NCBI GenBank assembly: GCA_027682925.1
Contig: JAQCYU010000017.1
Span: 1-50,996, forward strand
Length of the DNA: 50,996 nucleotides
Direction of reading: 5' to 3'
Source of the DNA: Coriobacteriaceae bacterium AF45-21
GTDB taxonomy: Bacteria; Actinomycetota; Coriobacteriia; Coriobacteriales; Coriobacteriaceae
Position 1 is the first letter of the stretch. Each line of letters opens with the position of its first letter. The notes under the pieces were generated by a model, which did not search any database, was not told the origin of the DNA, and saw only the letters and a program-made list of their open reading frames with translations. The position numbers and the translations under genes were made by a program. Positions 1 to 9,234 of the stretch are shown here, one piece after another.

Positions 1-665
1 CCACGGCCACCGCGATCGCCAAAGCCGCCGCGACCGCCACGGTCGCCGCCACGGCCACCGCGAGGACCGCGGTCCTCGTCCAGGCCCATGGCGACGAGCG
101 GAGCGATAACCTTATCGAGAGCGGCCATCAGCTCGGTAGCCTCCTCGTAAGAAAGCTCGGGCAGGAGCTTCTCCTTCTTGTTGGCAAGCTCGACCAGGCC
201 CTCAGCGGCATCCTCGGCAGCGAAGACAACGATCTTGCGCATATCGCCCTCGGCGTCGTCGATGCGGCCGACCAGATCGGCAGCCTCGGCCTCGGCCATC
301 AGGCCATCGAGCTCACGAAGGCGCATGCCCAGCAGGTCGGACATTTCCTTCTGCTCCATCTTGGGCTTGAGGTCAAGAAGCTTGATGGCGCGCTCGATGT
401 TCGCCATGCGCTCGGCCTTGGCCTCCTCCTCCTTGGAAATAGCAAAGCGACGGCTGCGCAGCAGGCGGGCGGCCTTCTGCATCTTGTCCATCAGCTCTTC
501 GTCATCGTAATCAGCGGCGGCCTCGACAACCTCGGCCTCCTCGGCGGAAACCTCGTCAGCAGCCTCAACCTCGGCAGCTTCGGTCTCCACGGTCTCGACT
601 GCCTCGACCTCGGCAGCCATGGTCTCGTTCTCGGTCTCGTTCATGATCTCTTCGTTCTCAGACAT
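1..665 (-). CDS. MarR-like winged-helix protein with RGG tail (partial, runs off the window)
   Basis: The reading frame starts at ATG 665 with AAGGAG eight bases upstream and stays open to base 1, so the C-terminus is outside the window. Residues 1-60 are very acidic (Glu/Ala/Val-rich, low complexity). Residues about 88-160 look like a MarR-type winged helix: a helix-turn-helix around KEMSDLLGMRLRELDGLM followed by a wing and an EDAAEGL segment. From about residue 199 the protein becomes an Arg-Gly-Gly repeat tract (RGGRGGDRGGRGG). RGG tracts usually bind RNA or nucleic acid. The MarR assignment is by pattern and moderately sure; the function is unknown. It could be a DNA-binding regulator whose tail adds non-specific nucleic-acid affinity. 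Confidence 0.75.
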   Translation of the reverse strand, partial: MSENEEIMNETENETMAAEVEAVETVETEAAEVEAADEVSAEEAEVVEAAADYDDEELMDKMQKAARLLRSRRFAISKEEEAKAERMANIERAIKLLDLKPKMEQKEMSDLLGMRLRELDGLMAEAEAADLVGRIDDAEGDMRKIVVFAAEDAAEGLVELANKKEKLLPELSYEEATELMAALDKVIAPLVAMGLDEDRGPRGGRGGDRGGRGGFGDRGGR

Positions 666-817
666 GAGACTCCTTCTTGGCCCTCTCGGGCATCATCGCC
701 CCATTCGCGGGGCCCGTCGCGCACTCTTTGCGCTTTATACATTCATGCCTCTCGGCAAAACGTCTATTAGTTTATGGTGTCGCCATCCAATCTAGCTGCA
801 GAATCTATGTGCACACA

Positions 818-2232
818 TTAATGCGACATGTGCGACTCGCGGCGAGCGTACACCAGCGACACCGCGAACCCGACCACGGCAATTACAGCCGCCACACGTA
901 CGGCAGCTGCAAATCCAATCGCCTGGGCAACGTCGGTCGCAGCGCCAGCGGCGCCGGCAGCCACCGCAGAACTCGAAAGCAGGCCGATAAACAGCGACGG
1001 ACCAAACGACGCGGCAATCATGTTCCACGTGTTAAGCAATGCCGTTCCGTGAGGATGCTCAGCGGCGGGAAGCGTCTCCAAACCGGCGGTCTGCGAGGGG
1101 CTCAGTACCAAACCGACGCCGGCATACACCACAACGGTCAGCAGCACGACAACGCCGATGTTCATGCTTGCCGCGGTCATCGAGATTGCCGTCTGCCCCA
1201 CAGCGATCAGGCAAAGCCGACCGGCAGCAGCGGCCACGCACCACGGGCATCCATCACGCGTCCGCCCACAATCGAGGTCACGGCGTTGCAGGCGATCGCC
1301 GGCAAAATGAGCAAACCCGCGACAAGTGCGGTCATGCCGTATGCGCCCTCAAAATAGAGCGGCAACAAAACGCTCATCGAGAACGTCGTCATCATCGACA
1401 CCACCACAAGCAGGCACGCAGGCCAAAAACGAACGCTCGCCATGGGGCGCACGTTGAGCACCGGATGCTTGAGCTTGAGCTGACGAACCGCAAACAGGCC
1501 GAGCACCACAACAGCGGCGAAAAGCGTCGCGATACCGGCCATCACATTGGTCGAGAACTCGCCTACGGAATACACAAACGCCGTAATGCCGGCGGCGAGC
1601 AAAACAACCGACAGAATATCAAGCGTGGTGTTCGAGCGCTCTCCGACATTCCGAACGAGCTTTGCTGCCGCCGCGGCGACCACGACACCGCCCACCAGCG
1701 GCACTACGAACACCGCCCTCCAGCCAAACAACGTGCACATAAGACCACTAATCACGGGCCCAAACGCCGGCCCTAGCGTAATGCAGGCACCGCCCAGGCT
1801 CAGATACAGACCGAGCTTCTCGCGCGGAGCACAAGATAGCACCACATTCATCATGAGCGGAAACAAGATGCCCGATCCCGCAGCCTGCAAAATACGACTT
1901 GGCAGCAAAACGGTAAACGACGGGGCGACCAGGCACAGGACTTCTCCGGCGACCATGCATCCGCATGCGAAAAACAGCAGCTTGCGCGTCGAGAAACGAC
2001 CGGACAGAAAGGCCATGATGGCCGTAAAGATCGACGTCACGATCATGTATCCCGAAACTAGCCACTGCGCCGTGGTGGCACTCACCGAAAAGGCCGCCAT
2101 GATATCGTGCAGTGCCACGTTAATGATGTTCTCGTTAAACGCGGCGACAAAGGCTGCAATATACATTACGACGAGAAACGCCGAAGTGGCCGATGGCGTT
2201 GCTTGAACTTGTTGCTGAGATTTGCTCCCCAT
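818..2232 (-). CDS. DHA2-family MFS drug exporter, frame broken once
   Basis: This is an EmrB/QacA-like proton-driven multidrug efflux permease of the inner membrane. It starts at ATG 2232 behind AGGAAGGAAA. The first 341 residues carry many hydrophobic helices, with the family pattern NENIINVALHDI in helix 1 and QWLVSGYM in helix 2. The frame then hits a stop at about 1207, while the next 139 codons continue in another frame with further membrane helices (LIAVGQTAISMT onward). Adding one C to the CC pair at 1210-1211 (plus-strand GG) joins them into GFALIAVGQT and gives about 471 aa, the normal length for a 14-helix DHA2 protein. It is divergent from the deformylase-like gene at 2437. Substrate unknown. 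Confidence 0.85.
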
Positions 2233-2436
2233 GCATTTCCTTCCTCTTGGAACGACAGTCGCATCGCCCCAGAGGAACAGTCCAGGGCGAGCATGAGCCC
2301 TAGACTTACGTCAGACGCCGCACGCGACGGATCCGACAACATGGTCCAACGTTGAAAGATTGTAACGCTGACGCGCAGCTTTCCTTCCGCGCTATTATTA
2401 AAAGTCCACGAAAGCACGAGACATGAGGAGCCCGCC

Positions 2437-2847
2437 ATGATTAAGCCCATCATGAAATCCGAGTTCTTTTTGCGCCTGCCTTCCGAAGACGCGGGACCCG
2501 ACGATGCCGCGACCGGGCAGGACCTCCTGGATACGCTCCATGAGCATGAGCACGAGTGCGTGGGCCTTGCCGCCAACATGATTGGCGTGCGCAAACGCAT
2601 CATCTGCGTAAAGGACGGCAACAGGGCGCTGCTGATGTACAACCCTCAAATTCTTGAGCAGGTCAATTCCTATCAGACGAGCGAAGGATGTCTCTCGCTT
2701 TCCGGCGAGCGCCCCTGTACTCGCTATCGCCGCATTAAGGTTGAGTATTTGGACGAGAATTTCGTCCACCTCATCAAAAACTTCTCGGGCTACACCGCCG
2801 AAATCATCCAACACGAAATCGACCACTGCCAAGGAATCGTGATCTAG
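2437..2847 (+). CDS. Short peptide-deformylase-like protein, Gln of motif 1 replaced by Met
   Basis: This 136-aa protein belongs to the peptide deformylase family, metalloenzymes that remove formyl from nascent N-terminal methionine. ATG 2437 follows GAGGAG. Motif 1 reads GLAANMIG where active enzymes have GLAAxQxG, so the oxyanion glutamine (Q50 in E. coli) is Met. Motif 2 EGCLS (metal-binding Cys) and motif 3 HEIDH (two His ligands and catalytic Glu) are intact. The protein stops ten residues after motif 3 begins, shorter than the usual 160-190 aa. It lies 36 bp upstream of a LysR gene on the same strand. Activity is uncertain; a canonical def gene is probably elsewhere in the genome. Confidence 0.85.
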   Translation: MIKPIMKSEFFLRLPSEDAGPDDAATGQDLLDTLHEHEHECVGLAANMIGVRKRIICVKDGNRALLMYNPQILEQVNSYQTSEGCLSLSGERPCTRYRRIKVEYLDENFVHLIKNFSGYTAEIIQHEIDHCQGIVI

Positions 2848-2883
2848 GTTACTTGCCGACATGAGGGAACCGGAGGCTACCCT

Positions 2884-3807
2884 ATGGATATCAGCCGTTT
2901 TGGTGAGTTCGCCATCTTGGCGCAGTCGCGTACGTTTCTCGATGCGGCGGAGCTGCTCTTCATGTCGCAGTCGACTCTCTCCAAGCACATTATGGCAATG
3001 GAGCGCGAGCTCGGCTGTAATCTCATCGATCGGAGTCAACGCCACGTTACGCTCACCGCGCAAGGCGAAGCGCTCCTCCCCTATGCACAAAAGATAGCGA
3101 CGCTCCAGCATCGCTATCTCGCTGCCATCCAGATAGCCGCAGATGAACCACTCGAACGCATCACCGTGGGCTCCATCCCCATCATGGCTCCCTATGGAAT
3201 CACGGACGCCGTCATCGATTTCCAGCAGGCGAACCCCTCGTATTCCGTTGAGCTCATCGAGGGCGAAGGCAGCGCACTCAAGCAGATGCTCTTGCGCGAG
3301 GACATCGACCTCGCCTTCATCCGCGACGGCGGCGCCATCGAGCCGGAGTTTAAAAAAATCCCCTTTACAACCGACCGGCTCGTGGCCGTTATCCCGCTCG
3401 ACCATCCACTCGCCAAGCGCAACGCCATCGAGATCGACGACCTTATCGATGAGAATTTCCTTATGCTTCCCCACGGCTCGTTCGTGAGCGAACTCACCCT
3501 CTCCCTTTGCCGCAAGGCAGGATTCAGCCCACGTGTCACGTTTACCGGCAAACGGGCAGAAAACATCATCTCGCTTGTCGCGCGCGATGCCGGCGTCTCG
3601 CTGCTCATGCGCAAGCCTGCCGAATCACTCGCCGGCGGCAAGGTGGCCCTCGTGCCGCTCGAGCCTGCAACGACCTCCGAGGTCAGGCTCTACCTCAAAC
3701 GGAGCGCTGCGTACTCGCAAGCCGTCGTCTCGTTTATCGGCTTTCTCCCCTATCGCCAGCTTCTACAGGGCGGCCGCATGACCTCCGAAGCGCCGCAGTC
3801 GTCGTAA
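2884..3807 (+). CDS. LysR-family transcriptional regulator
   Basis: The 307-aa protein has the N-terminal LysR winged helix-turn-helix (residues 1-60; the pattern LDAAELLFMSQSTLSKHIMAMERELG is the usual recognition region, followed by DRSQRHVTLTAQGE) and a C-terminal periplasmic-binding-like effector domain from about residue 90. ATG 2884 is preceded by CGGAGG. It probably shares a transcript with the deformylase-like gene 36 bp upstream. It converges on the PTS gene across a shared terminator, so a role in controlling either neighbour is possible but not shown. The effector is unknown. Confidence 0.9.
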   Translation: MDISRFGEFAILAQSRTFLDAAELLFMSQSTLSKHIMAMERELGCNLIDRSQRHVTLTAQGEALLPYAQKIATLQHRYLAAIQIAADEPLERITVGSIPIMAPYGITDAVIDFQQANPSYSVELIEGEGSALKQMLLREDIDLAFIRDGGAIEPEFKKIPFTTDRLVAVIPLDHPLAKRNAIEIDDLIDENFLMLPHGSFVSELTLSLCRKAGFSPRVTFTGKRAENIISLVARDAGVSLLMRKPAESLAGGKVALVPLEPATTSEVRLYLKRSAAYSQAVVSFIGFLPYRQLLQGGRMTSEAPQSS

Positions 3808-3869
3808 TCCCAGCACACACCGCCACTTTTGAGATGCCCCACAAACCAACCGGCAACGGTACAAAACGC

Positions 3870-3909
3870 AAAAGGCCCCGGACAGCACAGCTGCCGTCCG
3901 AGGCCTTTT
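3870..3909. terminator. Bidirectional rho-independent terminator
   Basis: An inverted repeat with arms built on AAAAGGCC and GGCCTTTT, extended by CGGAC/GTCCG, ends in a T run on both strands. It lies between the convergent LysR gene (stop 3807) and PTS gene (stop 3931) and should stop both transcripts. Confidence 0.85.
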
Positions 3910-3930
3910 AAATCAAAGCGGGTAGATGGA

Positions 3931-5373
3931 CTAGTCCACCGAGATGTTGAGGGTCTGACCGCCCTCGTCCTTCTTGGTGCCGATCACCATAGCGGCGATA
4001 AGCGCCAAAATAAAGGCGACCAGACCGGAGATGACAAGACCGATAAAGCCCGAATCGATGCCAGCGGGGTTGATAAAGCTCGGGAAGCCGAGCGGACCGG
4101 AGGCACCGAAGGCATAGAGCTTGGCACCCATAAGGCCGGCAATGGCGCCGCCGACACCGGCGGAAATGAAGGTCGCCCACATGAGACGCTTACGCGGCAG
4201 CAGGATGGCGTAAAGCGCGGGCTCGTTGACGCCGAAGATCGACGAGACGAGAGCAGGGATGTTGATGACAGCGTTTTCCTCGGAATCCTTGGTTCGAATG
4301 ATCATGCCGAGCACGGCACCGGCGATGGCGCACCCACCTGCGTATACGAGAGGGTTGATGAGGTCATAGCCGTAGGTTGCGACATCGATGAACCACAGCG
4401 GAATGACGCCCCAGTGCAGACCGAACATGACGAGCAGGCTCCAGAACGTGCCGATGACAAAACCGGCGATGGCGGGCTGGAAGTTGATGAGCGCCAGGAT
4501 GATTTGGGCAACGATGTTGGAGAGGACCGTCATGACCGGACCGACCACAAGCAGGCCCAGGATGCCGCAAATGAGAAGCGTCAAAATGTTGGAGAAGAAC
4601 GAGCTCACAAGCGCGGGCAGTGCGCCAGAAAGGAATTTGTGCACCTTCGAGGCGATCCAGACGATGAAAATCGCAGGCAGAATCGTCGATGAATAGTTCT
4701 GCATAATCAACGGGATGCCAAAGATATCACCGTAGACATTGGACTCAAGGACCGTACCGGTGCCGAGCGTGTAAAGCGGGTCTCCACCCATAAGGGCAAC
4801 GAGCGTCGGGTAGACGAGGATGCCGCCGAGGGCCATACCCATAACGGGCTTAAGTCCGAACTTCTTGGCAGCCGTCCAGCCGATGATAAGCGGGAAGTAA
4901 TAGAAGACCGAATCTCCGATTGCCGAGAGCGTCACATAGGTATTGCTGTCCTTGGCGAGCCAACCGGCAACCGTGCAGAGGGCGAGCATCGACTTGATGA
5001 AGCCACCGGCCATAAGCACGCCAAGAACCGGTTGCAGGATCTCGGAAATGATGGCGAGTAGGCGCGAGAACGGATCGCCCTTCTTGACATTGTCGCCCTC
5101 ATCGATATCAAGCGCGGGCTTGGCGTCGAACCCGCCGATCTGAACGAGTTCATTGTAGACGGACTCGACGGTGGCACCGATTACGACCTGATACTGTCCA
5201 CCGGCCTGGATGACGTCAACGACACCCTTCATGGCCTTGAGCTCATCGGTCTGGGCGAGCGATTCGTCCTTGAGGTGAAAGCGGAGACGCGTAATGCAGT
5301 GACTCACGTCCAGCACATTGTCTCGGCCACCGACCTTTGCGATGATTCCATCGCAAAGCTGCTGGTATTTCAT
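3931..5373 (-). CDS. PTS sugar permease, EIIBC of the beta-glucoside type
   Basis: This 480-aa membrane protein imports and phosphorylates a sugar. I chose ATG 5373 (MKYQQLC) because AAAGGAGG sits just upstream and the EIIB domain begins there; an upstream in-frame start would add unrelated residues. Residues 1-90 are the EIIB domain with the phosphorylated Cys26 in the pattern SHCITRLRF. Residues about 105-470 form the EIIC channel, including FGVNEPALYAILLPRK, the equivalent of the GITEP loop. No EIIA domain is present after EIIC, so it must borrow EIIA from another protein. It is the last gene of an operon with an amidohydrolase and two ceramidase-family proteins, which suggests an amide-containing or N-acylated sugar. 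The sugar itself is not determinable here. Confidence 0.9.
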   Translation of the reverse strand: MKYQQLCDGIIAKVGGRDNVLDVSHCITRLRFHLKDESLAQTDELKAMKGVVDVIQAGGQYQVVIGATVESVYNELVQIGGFDAKPALDIDEGDNVKKGDPFSRLLAIISEILQPVLGVLMAGGFIKSMLALCTVAGWLAKDSNTYVTLSAIGDSVFYYFPLIIGWTAAKKFGLKPVMGMALGGILVYPTLVALMGGDPLYTLGTGTVLESNVYGDIFGIPLIMQNYSSTILPAIFIVWIASKVHKFLSGALPALVSSFFSNILTLLICGILGLLVVGPVMTVLSNIVAQIILALINFQPAIAGFVIGTFWSLLVMFGLHWGVIPLWFIDVATYGYDLINPLVYAGGCAIAGAVLGMIIRTKDSEENAVINIPALVSSIFGVNEPALYAILLPRKRLMWATFISAGVGGAIAGLMGAKLYAFGASGPLGFPSFINPAGIDSGFIGLVISGLVAFILALIAAMVIGTKKDEGGQTLNISVD

Positions 5374-5566
5374 GGTATTCCTCCTTTTTCTGAGCGGGGC
5401 ATGGCATTGATTCCAGACCCCCGTAGTCGACGTGGGGAGCCACAGAACCCGCCTCCCCTTTAAAATCCGCGGGCGCATATACGTCCGGGATGGGAGATAA
5501 CAAGGGAAATAAGAACGCCGATCACACGGCCGCGACCCTCATGGGTCCCATGCCGTGGCGGCAAAA

Positions 5567-6685
5567 CTACAGGCGCGAATCTGGCGCGCCGAGAAGGCGC
5601 GCGGTTTGACAGAACTTATCGCATAGGCGCTCCGGTTCGCCTTGGGGAATCTGGGTACGTTCGGTCTCAAAGGAGAGGCCGTATTCACGCGCCGGAAGGA
5701 AGTACTCGTAATAGCCGTTGGTATAACCGCAGACAATCCCCTCAACCGGACATTCGCGCTTCATGCGAACGCCAAGGTCGCTGCCGAGCTCGCTCGGAAA
5801 CACAAAGAGGTGCATACCACCCAAGCTGATAACGGCGCACTTGAGCGTGAGCGAAAAATCGTCATGGGCGACGGTGTGATAGAACGTCTGGGGCTCGATA
5901 CGGTCGAGTTTAACCTCGCGATCGAGCTTGATTTGGGAAATCGCCTCGGCAAGACCGGTCGACACGCGCTCGACCTCGGGGATGCCACGACCTTGGCGAA
6001 AATTGCGATCGCTGCAGTCGCCAGCAGCGCCCACGACCATGGCAGGATAGTACCCGAGGCTCGGGGCGAGCTTTTTACCGGTAAGGCCGGCAAGCTCACT
6101 CGTGAGCTCCGTACAATCGGGCCCGACGCAAGCGGAATGCACCGCCCAGTTCACAAAGCCCGCAAATGGCTTGCCTTCGGTATCGAAGAACGAAACGACA
6201 ATGACCTCATTGTCGGCGAGTTCGCCTGGGATGATGCGGTTGTCATAGAAACCGGTGACGACCTGCTTGCCCAGGCGGCAAATCGCGGGCTGCGCATTGG
6301 CGCGGCACTCCTCAAAGCATTGGCAAATGGTATCGAGGAGCCAGCTATAGTAGTTCTCGTCGAATTTTCCCGTCCACCAGCTGCGGTGGTAAGCGACGAT
6401 TGAAGTATGGTCGTGCGTCGCCGAGAGCAGGACGCAATCACGGTCAATGCCGTAGCGCTCGGCGAGCATTGTCTTGACTTCCTCGGCCATGCTTTCCTCG
6501 AACTCGAGGACATCGGCATTAAAGAGAAACACCTCGCGTTCGCCTTGCTGGAAGAGAATGGCGTTGGCGTAGACGTCGTCATGGATGCCCGTCGCAGGCT
6601 CCAGGCGGTTGGGAAGATTGCGATAGCCAATCAGGTAGATGTCGCCCTGTGGGGTGATTTTGCGGCGCGCGTGTCCAATGTTCAT
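5567..6685 (-). CDS. Neutral/alkaline ceramidase-family protein, metal site present
   Basis: The 372-aa protein resembles the N-terminal catalytic domain of neutral/alkaline non-lysosomal ceramidase, a zinc amidase. Family-like blocks are SATHDHTS (corresponding to the THTHSGP zinc motif), NWAVHSACVGPD (second zinc His) and VVGAAGDCSDRN (corresponding to the GGDxSPN block). There is no signal peptide, so it should act in the cytoplasm, unlike secreted ceramidases. It starts at ATG 6685 behind AGAAGGAG, 18 bp after the neighbouring paralogue. Context with a sugar PTS suggests it hydrolyses an amide bond in an imported sugar derivative; this is inference. It lacks the C-terminal immunoglobulin-like domain of full-length ceramidases. 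Confidence 0.75.
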   Translation of the reverse strand: MNIGHARRKITPQGDIYLIGYRNLPNRLEPATGIHDDVYANAILFQQGEREVFLFNADVLEFEESMAEEVKTMLAERYGIDRDCVLLSATHDHTSIVAYHRSWWTGKFDENYYSWLLDTICQCFEECRANAQPAICRLGKQVVTGFYDNRIIPGELADNEVIVVSFFDTEGKPFAGFVNWAVHSACVGPDCTELTSELAGLTGKKLAPSLGYYPAMVVGAAGDCSDRNFRQGRGIPEVERVSTGLAEAISQIKLDREVKLDRIEPQTFYHTVAHDDFSLTLKCAVISLGGMHLFVFPSELGSDLGVRMKRECPVEGIVCGYTNGYYEYFLPAREYGLSFETERTQIPQGEPERLCDKFCQTARLLGAPDSRL

Positions 6686-6703
6686 GCACGTTCTCCTTCT
6701 GTG

Positions 6704-7951
6704 TTACGCCGCATTCAAGGCGGCAATGATGATATCGACGAGGCGCTCATGGGAGCCGGCGGCAAAACCGGAGTTCATGGCCTCATAGGTGATCTTTTCG
6801 TACGCGTCGGGGGCCGGTAGGTATTTCTGTCCGCCGTTGACGAGCGTGGCAAAGAGCACAGAGCCGGACCGGGCGACGCGCACGGTGGCGCCGAATGTAC
6901 TCGAGACCTCGGGCTGCACGCCGACAAGCTCGACGTTTCCCAGCCGAAGCAGATAGACCCTCGTGTGCTGCTCACCGGCAGCATGAAACTCATACGTTCG
7001 ATGCGGAGCCAAAGAGTAAAAATCGGCGCGTGTCTGAGCGGGCAGGAGGACGTCGACCGTGCGAGCATCGATGCCGGCAGCGCTATCCTCACGTGCCATG
7101 CGAGCGGCCTCAATCAAAGCATCGCCCAAGACCTGCCCCTGCTGGTGCAGCATGCGGTATCCGTCCTCATGGGCATCGACCGTCCGCTTCACGCCGGCGG
7201 CATCGAACGTGACGTTCATGGCGCGCTCCGCCGGACCTTGGTCGCCCGCGGCGCCCGGCAGCAACAGGGCAACGCCGCCCAGCTCACGCTCGAGTGACAT
7301 GGCGGCAAAACCAAAGAGATCTCCGCTCGCCACGCGTCTCCCCTCGGAGTCGCGCGACCCGTCGAGCACGGAGGACTGGACGTCCGCCGCCGCAAGTACG
7401 GCAACGTACTCGCCCCCGGCATCCCTCATGGCGAGCACGGGCATCGCGTGGTCGGCAAACCCCTCGGGATTCGAGCCCAACCACCAGCCGGCCGGCGTCT
7501 CGATGTCGCGATTAACGTTCACGGGGCAGTCGCCCTCCGCCGTGGCGAGTGTGACGGAGCGAATGCCCGCAACAGCCCGCTCGACAGCCGTGCGGGCGGC
7601 GGCGATGAGCGCTGCGCGATAGCGCTCGTTGCGATCGCGGGCAGCAGCATCGGCAAGATGCCCGGAAGTGCGAACGTGAGGCATGGAAAACGTGTGGGTA
7701 GGAACCACCCAAGAGTAAGCGCCACTGCAGCCGGCGGCATCCTCGACGACCTCACGCAGATCGGCGAGCAGAGCCGGAGCAATCGATGTGACCTCAAGCG
7801 AAAGAATGCAGGAGCGTCGCCCCGCCCCCTCGATGACAAGAGCACGGGCAAAGACCTCATGGCGGAGTTCGTCGAAACCGTCAAACGGCAATACGCCCCC
7901 AAGATCGATGGCCGCACGGGCGGCCCCAGCCCTCATCTCTCCTTTGTCCAT
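6704..7951 (-). CDS. Second ceramidase-family paralogue, metal site apparently degenerate
   Basis: About 415 aa from ATG 7951, chosen because GAGGGGG lies upstream; an in-frame upstream start would overlap the preceding amidohydrolase. It shares the ceramidase-type layout with the next gene: VPTHTFSMPHVRTSG early, a central block ending ASGDLFGF, and LLPGAAGDQGPAE (GGDxSPN-like). However, the second His of the HxH zinc motif is Phe (THTF) and the following His region reads AAADVQSS, so two expected metal ligands are not visible. It may be a non-catalytic partner of the 5567-6685 protein or use different ligands. It lies 25 bp after the amidohydrolase. No signal peptide. Confidence 0.6.
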   Translation of the reverse strand: MDKGEMRAGAARAAIDLGGVLPFDGFDELRHEVFARALVIEGAGRRSCILSLEVTSIAPALLADLREVVEDAAGCSGAYSWVVPTHTFSMPHVRTSGHLADAAARDRNERYRAALIAAARTAVERAVAGIRSVTLATAEGDCPVNVNRDIETPAGWWLGSNPEGFADHAMPVLAMRDAGGEYVAVLAAADVQSSVLDGSRDSEGRRVASGDLFGFAAMSLERELGGVALLLPGAAGDQGPAERAMNVTFDAAGVKRTVDAHEDGYRMLHQQGQVLGDALIEAARMAREDSAAGIDARTVDVLLPAQTRADFYSLAPHRTYEFHAAGEQHTRVYLLRLGNVELVGVQPEVSSTFGATVRVARSGSVLFATLVNGGQKYLPAPDAYEKITYEAMNSGFAAGSHERLVDIIIAALNAA

Positions 7952-7976
7952 GGCAGACACCCCCTCTGATTGCCGC

Positions 7977-9010
7977 TCACTCGACACCGTACAGTCGCTG
8001 CGCCGTGCCGCCAAGCACAAGATCTGTGTCTGCATTGCTCAGACTCGCGGCACGAACGCAGGCGACACCCTCGGTGAGCCACTCGCGTTTAACCGGATAG
8101 CTCGTGCCAAAAACAATATGGTCTGCACCCAACACGTTAACCGCGCAGGCGAGGAGTGTCTTGCCCCAAGGCTGGGCATGGGACATGTCGAAATAGATGT
8201 TGTTCTCGAGGCGCTTGGAAACGGTCTCGGTATCGACCTGAAAACGTCCAGAGGCATCAGGCGCTTGGGGCCGTGAGGCAGCAGCATCTCCTTGAACGCA
8301 AAGTATGCGCCACCGAGCATGGAGTGGACCATCTTGATATTAGGATAGCGCTCGAAGAAATCACCAAAGATCTCGCGGCCGATCGCCGTAGTTTGGTCGA
8401 CGCAGCGACCATAAGAGCGGCGAAGGTTGTCGTACGCGAGAAGCGACTCGTTCTCGACCGGTACGGGAACATGGTGGACGTAAACGGTGACGTTGCGCTC
8501 GTTCAGGTGCTCGAAGAAGCTCGAGAAAACCCGGTCGTCGAGATAGCGCTTGCCGTAGTGAGCGCAGAGCTGCACACCCGCAAAACCATCGTCGAGCCTG
8601 CGGTCGAGCTCCTCTAAATTTGCCTTGGTGCCAAAGGGTGGCACAGCGACAAGCGGAATCAGGCGGCCATTTGACGCCTTCGCGTCAGCGGCCATACCGT
8701 CGTTGAAGCGCCGACACATCTCGAGCGACATCCACTCGTGGCAGCCGGGGAGCTTGAGGATCGCCTTGTCGACCCCCGCCTCATCCATATCGGCCAAGCG
8801 CTTCTCGAGGGTGTAGTCGCCCTCGATGTAATTAAGGCCCGGAGAACCGGCGGGCATCTCGATCACGATCTGTCGCTTGCCGACGGAATTCACGGTCAGA
8901 TAGCCTTCGGTGTCGTAGGCGCGGGGCACCTCGGCCAAAAACTGTTCGCAGAGCGTCTCGTCATGAAAGATGCGCTCGTCGAACCAGTAGGAATTTGCAT
9001 CGATAATCAT
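7977..9010 (-). CDS. Amidohydrolase-family metal-dependent hydrolase, frame broken once
   Basis: This looks like an amidohydrolase-2 (TIM-barrel) enzyme of about 344 aa, related to ACMSD-type decarboxylases and lactonases. ATG 9010 follows AAAGGCGG. Visible blocks are MIIDANSYW at the start, GFAGVQLCAHYG, VYVHHVPVP and MVHSMLGGAYF. After LLPHGP the frame becomes nonsense; adding one C to the four-C run (plus-strand GGGG 8267-8270) restores YFDMSHAQPWGKTLL, VLGADHIVFGTSYP and LVLGGTAQRLYGVE, the typical C-terminus where the last metal-binding Asp region lies (here GTSYP instead of GSDYP). It is the first gene of the operon leading to the ceramidase-like pair and the PTS. Substrate unknown. Confidence 0.8.
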
Positions 9011-9091
9011 TGGTTGGAACCGCCTTTCATCTTGTTGAGAACATTCTAGAAAAGCGGGTACCCGGGCATCAATTCCAGCTTAAGCCTACTG

Positions 9092-9108
9092 TATTCCATT
9101 TTGGAATA
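9092..9108. promoter_or_regulatory. Palindromic operator candidate upstream of the amidohydrolase-PTS operon
   Basis: TATTCCATTTTGGAATA has seven-base arms around a three-base centre, an exact palindrome about 82 bp upstream of the first operon gene and in its promoter region. Its size suits a dimeric repressor. The cognate regulator is not identifiable from this window. Confidence 0.55.
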
Positions 9109-9234
9109 GAACTTACCGCTCACACGCGAACCTTGCTCGCTCAAAGAGACAAAGCGTTAGCAGCACGGGCTTAGACAGAAAACGCCGCCGCATCCGTTGC
9201 GGGCCGGCCGTTTTAGTACAGGCTACCTTTGTCG

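Noticed and set aside
818..2232. True pseudogene of the MFS exporter
   Set aside because: One base in a CC run restores a full-length family protein, and the same error type recurs through the window.
5374..5566. BglG/LicT-type antiterminator site before the PTS gene
   Set aside because: No clear RAT sequence overlapping a terminator could be recognised, and no BglG-type gene is nearby.
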